A stretch of DNA of 36,105 nucleotides from Deltaproteobacteria bacterium (GCA_021737425.1 JAIPDZ010000008.1:1-36105), one strand, 5' to 3'; counted from the first letter of the stretch, positions 1 to 7,797 are shown. Notes: a model not told the origin generated them from the sequence alone. Numbers and translations: made by a program.

Positions 1-575
1 GGATCAATGGATGGATAGAACCGATACTGGGGTATGGTAAGTTCCGGGGAAAAAAGGGCCGACGAAAAAATGGCCGCATCATATTGTTCCACATAAGGCT
101 TAAGAAACTCCCAGAGTTGGGGATTTGGGTGGGAAAGATCAATGTGACATCTCCACACCCACTTGTTTTTACGATCTTGGTTGAAGTGTATGAGGGCCGC
201 TGGCTGCGGATCATGGATGACGATGAGATCTTCGTCGAAATTCAGTTTTTCCGCATTTTTCTCATTATAGGCCATGAAGGTCTCAAAGTCCGTTTCCGTG
301 AAATGATCTTCCTGGCCCTGCAAGGCATTGTGAAACCGCTTGGTGATCTCGAAAAATTCCGGTTCTCCCTCAATGACGTCCCAGGTCACCGTAAGACCCA
401 TCTCATTTAAAAGCGGCACTATCCGGTGAAGCATTTCAGCCACGCCCCCGCCCACTTTGGTGGAGTTCACCATCTTGATGGAACGGCTCCCCACATGTGA
501 AGCCATGATGGTGAGTTCCTCGATAATATCCGGGCCCACCACCTCCCGATAATCAAAAAGGCTCGGTGTTGTCAT
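1..575 (-). CDS. Trehalose synthase (TreT-like) GT4-type glycosyltransferase, N-terminal part; runs off the window start
   Basis: Own reverse-strand translation from ATG at 575: MTTPSLFDYREVVGPDIIEELTIMASHVGSRSIKMVNSTKVGGGVAEMLHRIVPLLNEMGLTVTWDVIEG...; VNSTKVGGGVAEML-type motif of TreT family; GGAGGCGG RBS upstream. Confidence 0.8.
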   Translation of the reverse strand, partial: MTTPSLFDYREVVGPDIIEELTIMASHVGSRSIKMVNSTKVGGGVAEMLHRIVPLLNEMGLTVTWDVIEGEPEFFEITKRFHNALQGQEDHFTETDFETFMAYNEKNAEKLNFDEDLIVIHDPQPAALIHFNQDRKNKWVWRCHIDLSHPNPQLWEFLKPYVEQYDAAIFSSALFSPELTIPQYRFYPSID

Positions 576-638
576 TCGCCGCCTCCTGAGGGGGTTTCAC
601 AGGCCTGGCAGCTCTGTCCCCAAGAATCAACTCCTTGT

Positions 639-1286
639 TCAATTTTCAAGATATTCATCCATCAGTTGGATGATCCGGGCTCTGAGCCCTTCCAGGGTGA
701 AGACATTGATATCAATTTTTCTGATGTTTCGGGCCAGGTCGGACATTCCCAGACTCTCTTCTATCCACGCTGAAAAATCATCCCATTCCAGCTTCGTATG
801 CAGGCGCGACTCAATGTAATGGTAATAGAGGGAATAGATGCTGATACTTGCTATGGCATCCCGGAAAGAGGGGAGGTCATAGGCGAATTTGTCCGTGAGG
901 TAGACCACGCGCATGACATCGTACAGGTAGAAGGGGTCATCCCCGACCTTTTTACGGCAGTCCGGATTGTGACGGACATGCTCCTCAATGATGGCACTCA
1001 GGCGGTTCCTGAGCCGCTTTACACTGTTATGCTCGGAAAAATCAATGACCATCAGTTTTTCCGCCAGGGCCGTCTCATGGAAACTCCGATATGCCCAAAA
1101 GGCAAAGTCGCTGTTATACGGGAGTTGAACCTCACGCATTTTCATAAAGGCGGAGAAGGTGTGGTAGAAAATGGACGACTCGGAACAGGTCTTGATCAGA
1201 TGGAGCAAACCGTCAATATCAAACGCCTTCCTCCCGGTCAGCATTTCCAGCGATGCACTGGATGAGAATTGAAATACGGTGTTCAT
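639..1286 (-). CDS. DUF5752-like conserved protein of unknown function, next to the treT-like gene
   Basis: 215-aa ORF with uninterrupted frame; adjacent and co-directional with the treT-like gene; family assignment from recall of sequence style (YYHYIESR, FxLYD) only. Confidence 0.65.
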   Translation of the reverse strand: MNTVFQFSSSASLEMLTGRKAFDIDGLLHLIKTCSESSIFYHTFSAFMKMREVQLPYNSDFAFWAYRSFHETALAEKLMVIDFSEHNSVKRLRNRLSAIIEEHVRHNPDCRKKVGDDPFYLYDVMRVVYLTDKFAYDLPSFRDAIASISIYSLYYHYIESRLHTKLEWDDFSAWIEESLGMSDLARNIRKIDINVFTLEGLRARIIQLMDEYLEN

Positions 1287-1425
1287 GATGAAATCTCCCT
1301 TTTTTTTATCCTATCAAATAACTGGATGATCTCTCAAGAGAGTTTTCCTCGGTTTTGGAGAAACCGGGCGGCCTTGCGGATATACAGGTAAAGGAAAAGC
1401 GGGATGTCCTGCTCAGTGCAAATAG

Positions 1426-1458
1426 AAAAGGGGTGGCTCGGTATGAGCACCCCTTAAA
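1426..1458 (-). terminator. Rho-independent terminator downstream of tRNA-Glu (minus-strand transcription)
   Basis: Stem aaggggtg-(g)-ctc / gag-caccccTT (1428-1439 / 1445-1455), loop ggtat; on the minus strand the stem is followed by TTTT. Confidence 0.55.
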
Positions 1459-1464
1459 AAAAAC

Positions 1465-1542
1465 TGGCGTCCCCAAGGGGATTTGAACCCCTGTCGCAGG
1501 CGTGAAAGGCCTGTGTCCTGGACCTGGCTAGACGATGGGGAC
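1465..1542 (-). tRNA. tRNA-Glu (anticodon TTC), 3' CCA encoded
   Basis: Minus strand GTCCCCATCGTCTAGCC...CCTTTCACGCC...GGGGTTCAAATCCCCTTGGGGACGCCA; cloverleaf with GGGGAC/GTCCCC acceptor stem. Confidence 0.95.
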
Positions 1543-1621
1543 GTTATTTAACCCAATAACGTTTAGAAATGGTCACCGTCGGGCATATGACCCGGATGCG
1601 GTCCAACGATCTTTTCTGCAA

Positions 1622-1698
1622 TGGTGGGCCGTACAGGAATCGAACCTGTGGCCAACGGATTAAAAGTCCGCTGCTCTACCTGGCTGAGCTAACGGCCC
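1622..1698 (-). tRNA. tRNA-Lys (anticodon TTT), 3' CCA encoded
   Basis: Minus strand GGGCCGTTAGCTCAGCCAGGTAGAGCAGCGGACTTTTAATCCGTTGGCCACAGGTTCGATTCCTGTACGGCCCACCA. Confidence 0.95.
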
Positions 1699-1749
1699 TG
1701 ACATAAACTTTAATTTATAACACCTCACATCCCATTTGTCAAAATATAT

Positions 1750-2814
1750 TTAGCGCCCAAAGATATTTCTTTGGATCAGCTCGATCTCTTCTGTGTTGGG
1801 CGGATAGGGGTAGTTCCACTGTTTCACATCCGGAAGACAATTTCCGAAAGGACGGTTGCAGGCGACTTTCCCCTCGTTATCCGTGCATCCGGTGGTCATA
1901 AAGGGTATGCCCGAATGGATTGCCGCGGTCACTTCATCTTGGGGACCGCCCATGTGGATGAGACGGCCTTCTGGACTGAAAGTCATGTCTTTCACGCGTA
2001 GAGATCGCTCTTCGATCATGTACCGGGCCAGTTGAACCCTCAGATAGGAATCCCAGGGGGGTTGGGGCCGATCCCATAATCGGGAGCCTTCTTCGGCAAA
2101 AAAGGAAAAAAGGTGGTTGCACACGCCCATGTGCCACAACCGGTCCATGAGGGTGATGATGTCTCTTTCGGTTTCGCCCATACCCACCATGAGATGGGCC
2201 CCGGTGTTATACGGCCCATAGATGTCAATGGCATGGGTCAGGATGTCCCAGTATTTCGCCCATCGGTGAGGGCCGGATACCCCCGTTCCCCGGTATTGGT
2301 CAAAAAGCGTCTGTGTGGTTAGATCCAGGGCCACCCCGATTTTATCCGCACCACTTTCCTGATAGCCCGTTAGATCGTCCCTGTCCAGGATGGTGGGCGC
2401 CACGAGAATGGATATGGGCAGATCGGTCTCCTGCTTGAGGCGTTGGGTCATTTCCATGGTGTGTCGGCGGCACTTTCCGTTGGTAATCATGGAAATGCAG
2501 GTTCGCTTCACATAATGGGGAGCCTTGTTGATGGCCTCAATGATCTGGTCCATGGAGAAAAGCGGCCAGTCCACATGGATGAAACTCTTGTCTTGATAGG
2601 TCCCGGGACGTTTTTTTGCCAAACCGCAATAGGCACAATTGGCTGAACACCCTTCATCATAATGCACCAGCAGGTTCACACACCGGTTTACCGCCCCCCT
2701 GTACATCCTGCCCTGAATGAGGTCCAGGGAAATGGCTGTGGCCTGGCTCATCTTGGCGTAAGCAGGGCTTTGGATTGGCGATTGGCGATTGGTGATTGAC
2801 GATTGAAAAGACAT
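1750..2814 (-). CDS. Radical SAM protein, candidate LipS1/LipS2-type lipoyl synthase subunit
   Basis: CSANCAYCGL radical SAM CxxxCxxC motif; further conserved C-terminal cysteines (TTGCTDNEGKVACNRPFGNC); genomic neighbour of lipoate ligase and H-protein. First ~21 residues (MSFQSSITNRQSPIQSPAYAK) derive from the heptad repeat arm; likely ancestral start at M22. Confidence 0.75.
   Translation of the reverse strand: MSFQSSITNRQSPIQSPAYAKMSQATAISLDLIQGRMYRGAVNRCVNLLVHYDEGCSANCAYCGLAKKRPGTYQDKSFIHVDWPLFSMDQIIEAINKAPHYVKRTCISMITNGKCRRHTMEMTQRLKQETDLPISILVAPTILDRDDLTGYQESGADKIGVALDLTTQTLFDQYRGTGVSGPHRWAKYWDILTHAIDIYGPYNTGAHLMVGMGETERDIITLMDRLWHMGVCNHLFSFFAEEGSRLWDRPQPPWDSYLRVQLARYMIEERSLRVKDMTFSPEGRLIHMGGPQDEVTAAIHSGIPFMTTGCTDNEGKVACNRPFGNCLPDVKQWNYPYPPNTEEIELIQRNIFGR
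2773..2807 (+). repeat. Left arm: five tandem 7-mers gattggc-gattggc-gattggt-gattgac-gattgaa
   Basis: Direct reading; 35 bp = 5 x 7, inverted relative to the arm at 3213-3247. Confidence 0.95.
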
Positions 2815-2835
2815 GATAAATCTGTACCTTCTGAT

Positions 2836-3192
2836 TTACGATCGGCCCTGCCGGGCGGTTTTTCTACTTGCGATAAAAATGGATGAAAGTTCATGCGCTT
2901 CGGTAAATAGAGGAACAATTTTTTCCTTTTGCATTAATTCCTCGTCCATAATGAATTCCAGCCAGAATTCAGACTCGTCTGTCTCTTCTATCACAATGCT
3001 CAGTTTGGAGATGAAGGCTGCCTTGGACTGCGATTGAAGGGCGGCCCGGTAATTGGCGGCAACCGATGTCGAACATCTTATCAATTGGCCGCTAACATGA
3101 TCGCCCAACTTTGTTTTGGGCAGAGACAAAGCGAGTTTCACGCATCGATGCGCAAAAGCCTTTGTTCTTCCTTTCAGTTCCTGAGCGTTCAA
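2836..3192 (-). CDS. Four-helix bundle protein (23S rRNA IVP / S23 family-like)
   Basis: 118 aa, TTG start; typical pattern ...LPKTKLGDHVSGQLIRCSTSVAANYRAALQSQSKAAFISKLSIVIEETDESEFWLEFI... Confidence 0.85.
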   Translation of the reverse strand: MNAQELKGRTKAFAHRCVKLALSLPKTKLGDHVSGQLIRCSTSVAANYRAALQSQSKAAFISKLSIVIEETDESEFWLEFIMDEELMQKEKIVPLFTEAHELSSIFIASRKTARQGRS

Positions 3193-3212
3193 TGGCTATT
3201 TGAGACCTCTTT

Positions 3213-3247
3213 TCCAATCAACAATCGCCAATCGTCAATCGCCAATC
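3213..3247 (-). repeat. Right arm: five tandem 7-mers (minus sense gattggc-gattgac-gattggc-gattgtt-gattgga)
   Basis: Direct reading; begins at the nucleotide right after the TAG stop (3250-3248) of the lipoate ligase gene. Confidence 0.95.
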
Positions 3248-4315
3248 CTACAGTCTCACCTGGTTCTCCTTGGCCAGCAAAATGGCCTGGGTCAGTGTGG
3301 GCAGATCCACCCCGTAGATCATGTCCTTTTCCCATACCGATTTCAGGTTCTTTTCAATATGCTCGGGCCGGGCCGAGGTCCATTTCAGGGCGTTTTCCAG
3401 ACGGTGTATCTGGGCGGATGTGGAGAAGAAATCGCCGGTGATCAATACACTCTCAATGCTGGCCCCTGACAGGGAAAGGTAGATTTCCAGAAGGCCTCCC
3501 TGACTCTTGAGCTGGCCCACCCCCATTCTGGACCTGGGATGCTTGTGGGAAAAGATCCATTCCCTTTTGGTGTAGCGGTTTTGAATATAATGCTGAATGG
3601 TCTGTTGCTCCCAGGGGTCGGGGCGATCTTCTTGGAAAGCAATGCCGAATTCCTGTTCAAAGGCCTGTTGGATTGCCTCCATCATGGATTCGACGGAGAG
3701 GTCATGCCCCAGTTGCTCCCTGACCGTGGTCATCCGTTGGCTGAAGCAGTTGTATCCCTTGTCCCGAACCTTGACGAGAGGGGTGTTCATGATGTCGAGC
3801 ATGAGGGAGACGTCAAAATCCACCAAGAGACTGGTGTGAAACAGCAAGCTATTGTCCGCCTCGGATGCAGCAGACAGACCCGCGATCTTTTTCCCTGCCG
3901 CCTCCAGATCGTTTTTAGGCTGAAAACAGGCTTCAATCCCCACCCACTGGAGGGCATGAATCAGCACCCGGCTTAGAGATTCAAATACGCCCCCCACGCC
4001 TTTTTTAAGGCCGGGATAGTCCACATTAATGCCCAGGCCCAGGGCCACCACCCTGGGGCCCATGATGACGGTACCCCCGCCGGTGCTCCGCCTGTTCACC
4101 GCTATCCCCCGGGCCTGACACCGCTCCAGCCGGAGCGCCGCCTCGATATCCTGATATTTCCCCACAATCACGGAAGGGACAAATGTATACAGGTGCAGTA
4201 TGGGGGGAGAGTGGTGTAAGGCCACGGACTGGGGCAGAGTGTCATCAATGGCCAGGCCTTCTTGAGTGGACAGCATATGCCCACTCCCCTTAAAAAGACG
4301 CCATGTATCCGGCAT
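3248..4315 (-). CDS. Lipoate-protein ligase, apparently LplA catalytic domain plus C-terminal LplB/accessory domain
   Basis: NRRSTGGGTVIMGP and NDLEAAGKKIAGLSA ligase motifs; C-terminal GVGQLKSQGGLLEIYLSLSGASIESVLITGDFF typical of lipoate ligase accessory domain. Confidence 0.85.
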   Translation of the reverse strand: MPDTWRLFKGSGHMLSTQEGLAIDDTLPQSVALHHSPPILHLYTFVPSVIVGKYQDIEAALRLERCQARGIAVNRRSTGGGTVIMGPRVVALGLGINVDYPGLKKGVGGVFESLSRVLIHALQWVGIEACFQPKNDLEAAGKKIAGLSAASEADNSLLFHTSLLVDFDVSLMLDIMNTPLVKVRDKGYNCFSQRMTTVREQLGHDLSVESMMEAIQQAFEQEFGIAFQEDRPDPWEQQTIQHYIQNRYTKREWIFSHKHPRSRMGVGQLKSQGGLLEIYLSLSGASIESVLITGDFFSTSAQIHRLENALKWTSARPEHIEKNLKSVWEKDMIYGVDLPTLTQAILLAKENQVRL

Positions 4316-4323
4316 AACCCTGC

Positions 4324-4770
4324 TCAGGCCTTTGCTTTCTCCGCCTCGGTCTTCTCGATTTCCTTATCTATGAAATCACTCACTGCATCCCCATGAATCA
4401 GGTTTTCCAGCTCATCCGCCAGGTCGTCTTCATCTTCCGCCTCAATCACCAGGATCCAGCCCTTCCCATACGGGTCCGAGTTGATAAGACTGGTGTCCTC
4501 TTCAAGGTCTTCGTTGATCTCCGCGATCTCTCCGGATACCGGGGCCACCAGCTTTCCGATCCATTTTCTGGACTGAATTTTTCCACAGGTTTCCCCCTGT
4601 TCCACATCGTCTTCCTCTTCGGGCAGGTCCACAAAAACAATATCACCGGCCTCTTTCTGGAACATGTCGGTCATCCCCACGGTCACTTTCTTGCCATCCA
4701 CCCGGGCCCAACTGTGTTCTTCGTGATAGTAGAGCTCATCCGGCATGTTATACCCTTTTATTACAGCCAT
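4324..4770 (-). CDS. gcvH: Glycine cleavage H-protein-like lipoyl carrier (GcvH/LbpA-like)
   Basis: HSWARVDGKKVTVGMTDMFQKEAGDIVFVDLPEE; lipoyl-lysine region GKIQSRKWIGKLVAPVSGEI; acidic C-terminal tail. Confidence 0.85.
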   Translation of the reverse strand: MAVIKGYNMPDELYYHEEHSWARVDGKKVTVGMTDMFQKEAGDIVFVDLPEEEDDVEQGETCGKIQSRKWIGKLVAPVSGEIAEINEDLEEDTSLINSDPYGKGWILVIEAEDEDDLADELENLIHGDAVSDFIDKEIEKTEAEKAKA

Positions 4771-4828
4771 TTCTAACCTCCTAAGATCTGATTTGGGTTT
4801 TGATGTACCATCTCAATCCCAAGGGGAT

Positions 4829-4876
4829 AAACCCTCGGACCCTGAAACCCTTACACCTTGGAACCTCTGTCCCTCC
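4829..4876. repeat. Six tandem degenerate octamers (plus: aaaccctc ggaccctg aaaccctt acaccttg gaacctct gtccctcc; minus consensus NARGGTNY)
   Basis: Direct reading; 48 bp abutting the hisD stop codon. Confidence 0.65.
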
Positions 4877-6168
4877 TACTTAAACCTGGCCTTTATGGCT
4901 TTGGCATGAATGGGAAGCCCTTCCGCCTCGGCCAGGGTAATGACGGTGTCTTTCAGTCCGGCCAGCCCCTCTTTGCTCAGATACTGAAAGGTCGGTTTTT
5001 TGATGAAATCATCCAGGGACAGTCCGGAAAACATCCGGGCACACTGGCCGGTGGGCAGCACATGATTGGTGCCCGAGGCATAATCTCCGACCGGCACCGG
5101 GGCGTAGGGCCCTAAGAATATGGAACCGGCATGCTTTATCTTGTTCAAGGTGATAAAGGGATCTTTGGTCATGACCTGGAGATGTTCGGTGGCATATTCA
5201 TTGGTAAATGCCACGGCCTGGTCCATATCCCGGGCAATAAACACATAGGAATGCTTTTTCAAAGAGGATTCAAAGATCTCTTTGCGCGGGAGGGTTTCGT
5301 ACTCCCGGGCGATGATGTCGCACACGGCCGTGGCCAGAGATTCGGAGGTGGTCACCAGGACCGCGGCCGAGTCCGGATCATGTTCCACTTGAGAGAGGAA
5401 ATCCACGGCAATGAGTTCCGGATCGCCGGTATCGTCCGCCAGGATCAGGGCCTCACTGGGCCCGGCAGGAGAGTCGATGTCCACGTGCCCATAGACCATC
5501 ATTTTGGCGGCGGTCACATATTTGTTCCCGGGTCCGACGATCTTATCCACCTTGGGCATGGTCTCTGTGCCATAGGCCAGTCCGGCCACGCCCCAGGGCC
5601 CCCCCACCTTGAAAATGCGGTCACATCCGGCGATATCCGCCGCCACCAGGGTGGCCGAATTGGCCTTCATCCCCTTGCTGGGCGGCGTAATGGCCACGAT
5701 CTGCTCCACACCTGCGACCTTTGCCGGCAGTACCGTCATAAGGATGGAGCTGGGGTAGATGGCGCTTCCCCCCGGGATGTAACATCCCACCACGTCCATG
5801 GCCCGGGTGACCCGTCCGGCCAGGATGCCCTCACACACTTCAATGGACCACATGGAACGCTCTTTCTGGGCCTCATGAAATTTGGTGATGTTCGCGGCCG
5901 AAACTTTCAAGGCGTCCACCACCTTTGGGTCCACGTCTTGGTATGCTGCCTCGATCTCCTGTTTTGTCGCTTCCAGATCAGCAGGGGTGATATCGGACTT
6001 GTGTTTCACGTAGTGCTTGAGGGCCACGGCATCGCCGTTATCCCGGACATCATTGACAATGGACCGGACATCTTCAAAGATGGAAGAGATGTCCTCCATG
6101 GAGCGCTCCATGACCGCTTTTCGTCTTTCAGGGCTCAGGGCATCGATTTTTTCAGGTGTCATTTTCAT
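4876..6168 (-). CDS. hisD: Histidinol dehydrogenase
   Basis: Full-length 430 aa; GGSAIYPSSILMTVLPAKVAGV, GPGNKYVTAAK, DSPAGPSEALILAD, EHLQVMT motifs. Confidence 0.97.
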   Translation of the reverse strand: MKMTPEKIDALSPERRKAVMERSMEDISSIFEDVRSIVNDVRDNGDAVALKHYVKHKSDITPADLEATKQEIEAAYQDVDPKVVDALKVSAANITKFHEAQKERSMWSIEVCEGILAGRVTRAMDVVGCYIPGGSAIYPSSILMTVLPAKVAGVEQIVAITPPSKGMKANSATLVAADIAGCDRIFKVGGPWGVAGLAYGTETMPKVDKIVGPGNKYVTAAKMMVYGHVDIDSPAGPSEALILADDTGDPELIAVDFLSQVEHDPDSAAVLVTTSESLATAVCDIIAREYETLPRKEIFESSLKKHSYVFIARDMDQAVAFTNEYATEHLQVMTKDPFITLNKIKHAGSIFLGPYAPVPVGDYASGTNHVLPTGQCARMFSGLSLDDFIKKPTFQYLSKEGLAGLKDTVITLAEAEGLPIHAKAIKARFK

Positions 6169-6712
6169 GCCTTGCTTTTTCTCCTTTATTATTTTTATGG
6201 GTCCTTATATGTGAAAAATAGTCACGTAATGCATCGGCGGTGCTTTGGAAGGCCAGATTCTGCCACGGGATAGTTGCCTCTGAGAACATTTTGGCCTCCC
6301 GAGTTTCATCTCCTGAAATCATTTCTCCGCCCACAGCTTCCGCCATATAGACGATCACCACCGGTATCTTCCCGGGATAGGAATAAACCCCGAGGAGTCT
6401 TTTGATTCGTATCTCCAGGCCGCATTCCTCCTGGGCCTCTCTTACCGCGGCTTGGGGTACCGGCTCGCCCCGGTCCACGTAGCCCCCGGGGAGAACCCAC
6501 TTGCCGCTTTGGGGTTTTATGGCCCGCTTTAGCAGGACGATGTTCCCCTCTGTCTCCAACACAGTGCATGAGACCACTTTGGGGTCCAAGTACAGCACAA
6601 AATCACATGCCGAACACACCAGTCTTTCCGGTTCCCCCCACTTGATACACGTTGAATGAACAGGTCCCCCGCATACAGGGCAAAAGTGAAATTCCGGATT
6701 ATGGTGGTGCAT
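6152..6712 (-). CDS. NUDIX hydrolase with N-terminal zinc ribbon
   Basis: CPVCGG...CSAC zinc ribbon; NUDIX box GGYVDRGEPVPQAAVREAQEECGL; overlaps hisD start by 17 bp. Confidence 0.92.
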   Translation of the reverse strand: MHHHNPEFHFCPVCGGPVHSTCIKWGEPERLVCSACDFVLYLDPKVVSCTVLETEGNIVLLKRAIKPQSGKWVLPGGYVDRGEPVPQAAVREAQEECGLEIRIKRLLGVYSYPGKIPVVIVYMAEAVGGEMISGDETREAKMFSEATIPWQNLAFQSTADALRDYFSHIRTHKNNKGEKARHENDT

Positions 6713-6788
6713 TTGTATAGTTTATCATGGTTGATTGCCGGTTAGAAAACACCTTAAAAAACAGGATCCTTCATGAACGGCGCCCCAA

Positions 6789-7763
6789 TCATTTTTGTAA
6801 AGGCTCCTTTGACCTGGCCGGGTGTGGTCTCGGGGGGTGCATCATGGGGGTCCCGGCCGAGCACCCGCTGGTAAGCCAGACATAATCGCCCATGTTTTTG
6901 TTCATGCGGGAGGCCTCTGTCAAGGGGTACAACAGGACCGAGGCCATGTCTACGGGGACTCGACGCACCACCCTGTCCGGGATTCCGAAATGGTGTATGA
7001 TATGGCCATTGCCGGTAAAAACAACCATTTTTCCCCGGGTGTTCCGGAGACGGCGTGCGATTTCCTGGGCCATGGTCTCCTCCCACACACACTGGGCCTG
7101 GTAAAAATAGTCAAAATGTTTCATCTCACGCTGAGGATGCGCCTCATACACCTCAAGAAGATACTCCCGGTGGGCCTGGTTTTCGAGATCCATATGATCG
7201 GCCACCTGCTTTCGCTCTTCCGGGGTCAGGCTTTTTAGACCGGACCGGGCCACTTTTTTCACGATGGGACCGGGGGCATTGACGGCGAAAAGCGGATGGC
7301 CGTTTTCTCTCAGCGATAAGATCAGGGGGCGATAGAAGTGATAGGGAAACGACCAGTTCTTATGCCACTCCACTTCGTCAAGAAAGGCGGTTTCGTCCAG
7401 GTCCCCTTTCATGTATTGATTTACCGCACCTTGCCGGGGGACGGTTAGGAACTCCAAGGCCACGCTCAGCGTATCATGGCGGGCCGTCAGGGCCTGGAGA
7501 ATCTGCGTCTCTATGAGGTGATGCTCCGGGTTGTCATGGACCTCTCCCACGAAAACGAGCCTTACGGAATCAAGGGCATTTATGAGTTGGGCAAAAGTGA
7601 TGGTCTTTCCCGTTTTCATATCGATAATCTGGCCTTGCATAAAATGGCCGGGAACCCCCTCTATGCTCGCCAACGGGAACCTTTTTGGCGCACATCCCCC
7701 TGTAATCATTAAACATACGAGAAAAACAAAACCCAAAACAGTTTGAAACGAGACGTGGTTCAT
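6789..7763 (-). CDS. ChaN-family (haem-binding/Tiki-like) lipoprotein
   Basis: VFVGEVHDNPEHHLIE, GNGHIIHHFGIPDRV; signal peptide with lipobox (MITGGC) when started at M at 7763 rather than ORF start 7868. Confidence 0.85.
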   Translation of the reverse strand: MNHVSFQTVLGFVFLVCLMITGGCAPKRFPLASIEGVPGHFMQGQIIDMKTGKTITFAQLINALDSVRLVFVGEVHDNPEHHLIETQILQALTARHDTLSVALEFLTVPRQGAVNQYMKGDLDETAFLDEVEWHKNWSFPYHFYRPLILSLRENGHPLFAVNAPGPIVKKVARSGLKSLTPEERKQVADHMDLENQAHREYLLEVYEAHPQREMKHFDYFYQAQCVWEETMAQEIARRLRNTRGKMVVFTGNGHIIHHFGIPDRVVRRVPVDMASVLLYPLTEASRMNKNMGDYVWLTSGCSAGTPMMHPPRPHPARSKEPLQK

Positions 7764-7797
7764 GGCTTCAGAGAGTCCCTCCCGTAAAACAGTGCAC

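Larger units (their letters stand above)
2773..3247. mobile_element. Candidate small cassette: four-helix-bundle gene bounded by inverted heptad-repeat arms
   Basis: Both arms are exactly 5 x 7 bp and inverted; they enclose a single gene; no transposase; no obvious target site duplication. Confidence 0.5.

Noticed and set aside
84-410. 108-aa plus-strand ORF at window start
   Set aside because: The reverse strand encodes the clear TreT-like protein across this region (not listed in the ORF track because it is truncated).
2773-3247. CRISPR array or classical IS element
   Set aside because: Repeat units are contiguous 7-mers with no spacers, and no transposase or recombinase ORF lies between the arms.
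4771-4875. Glycine riboswitch upstream of the H-protein gene
   Set aside because: Spacer is only ~105 bp and largely occupied by the octamer array; no tandem aptamer motifs recognised.
5131-6273. 380-aa plus-strand ORF
   Set aside because: Antisense to the unmistakable hisD; His/Gly/Arg-rich composition typical of a shadow frame in GC-rich sequence.
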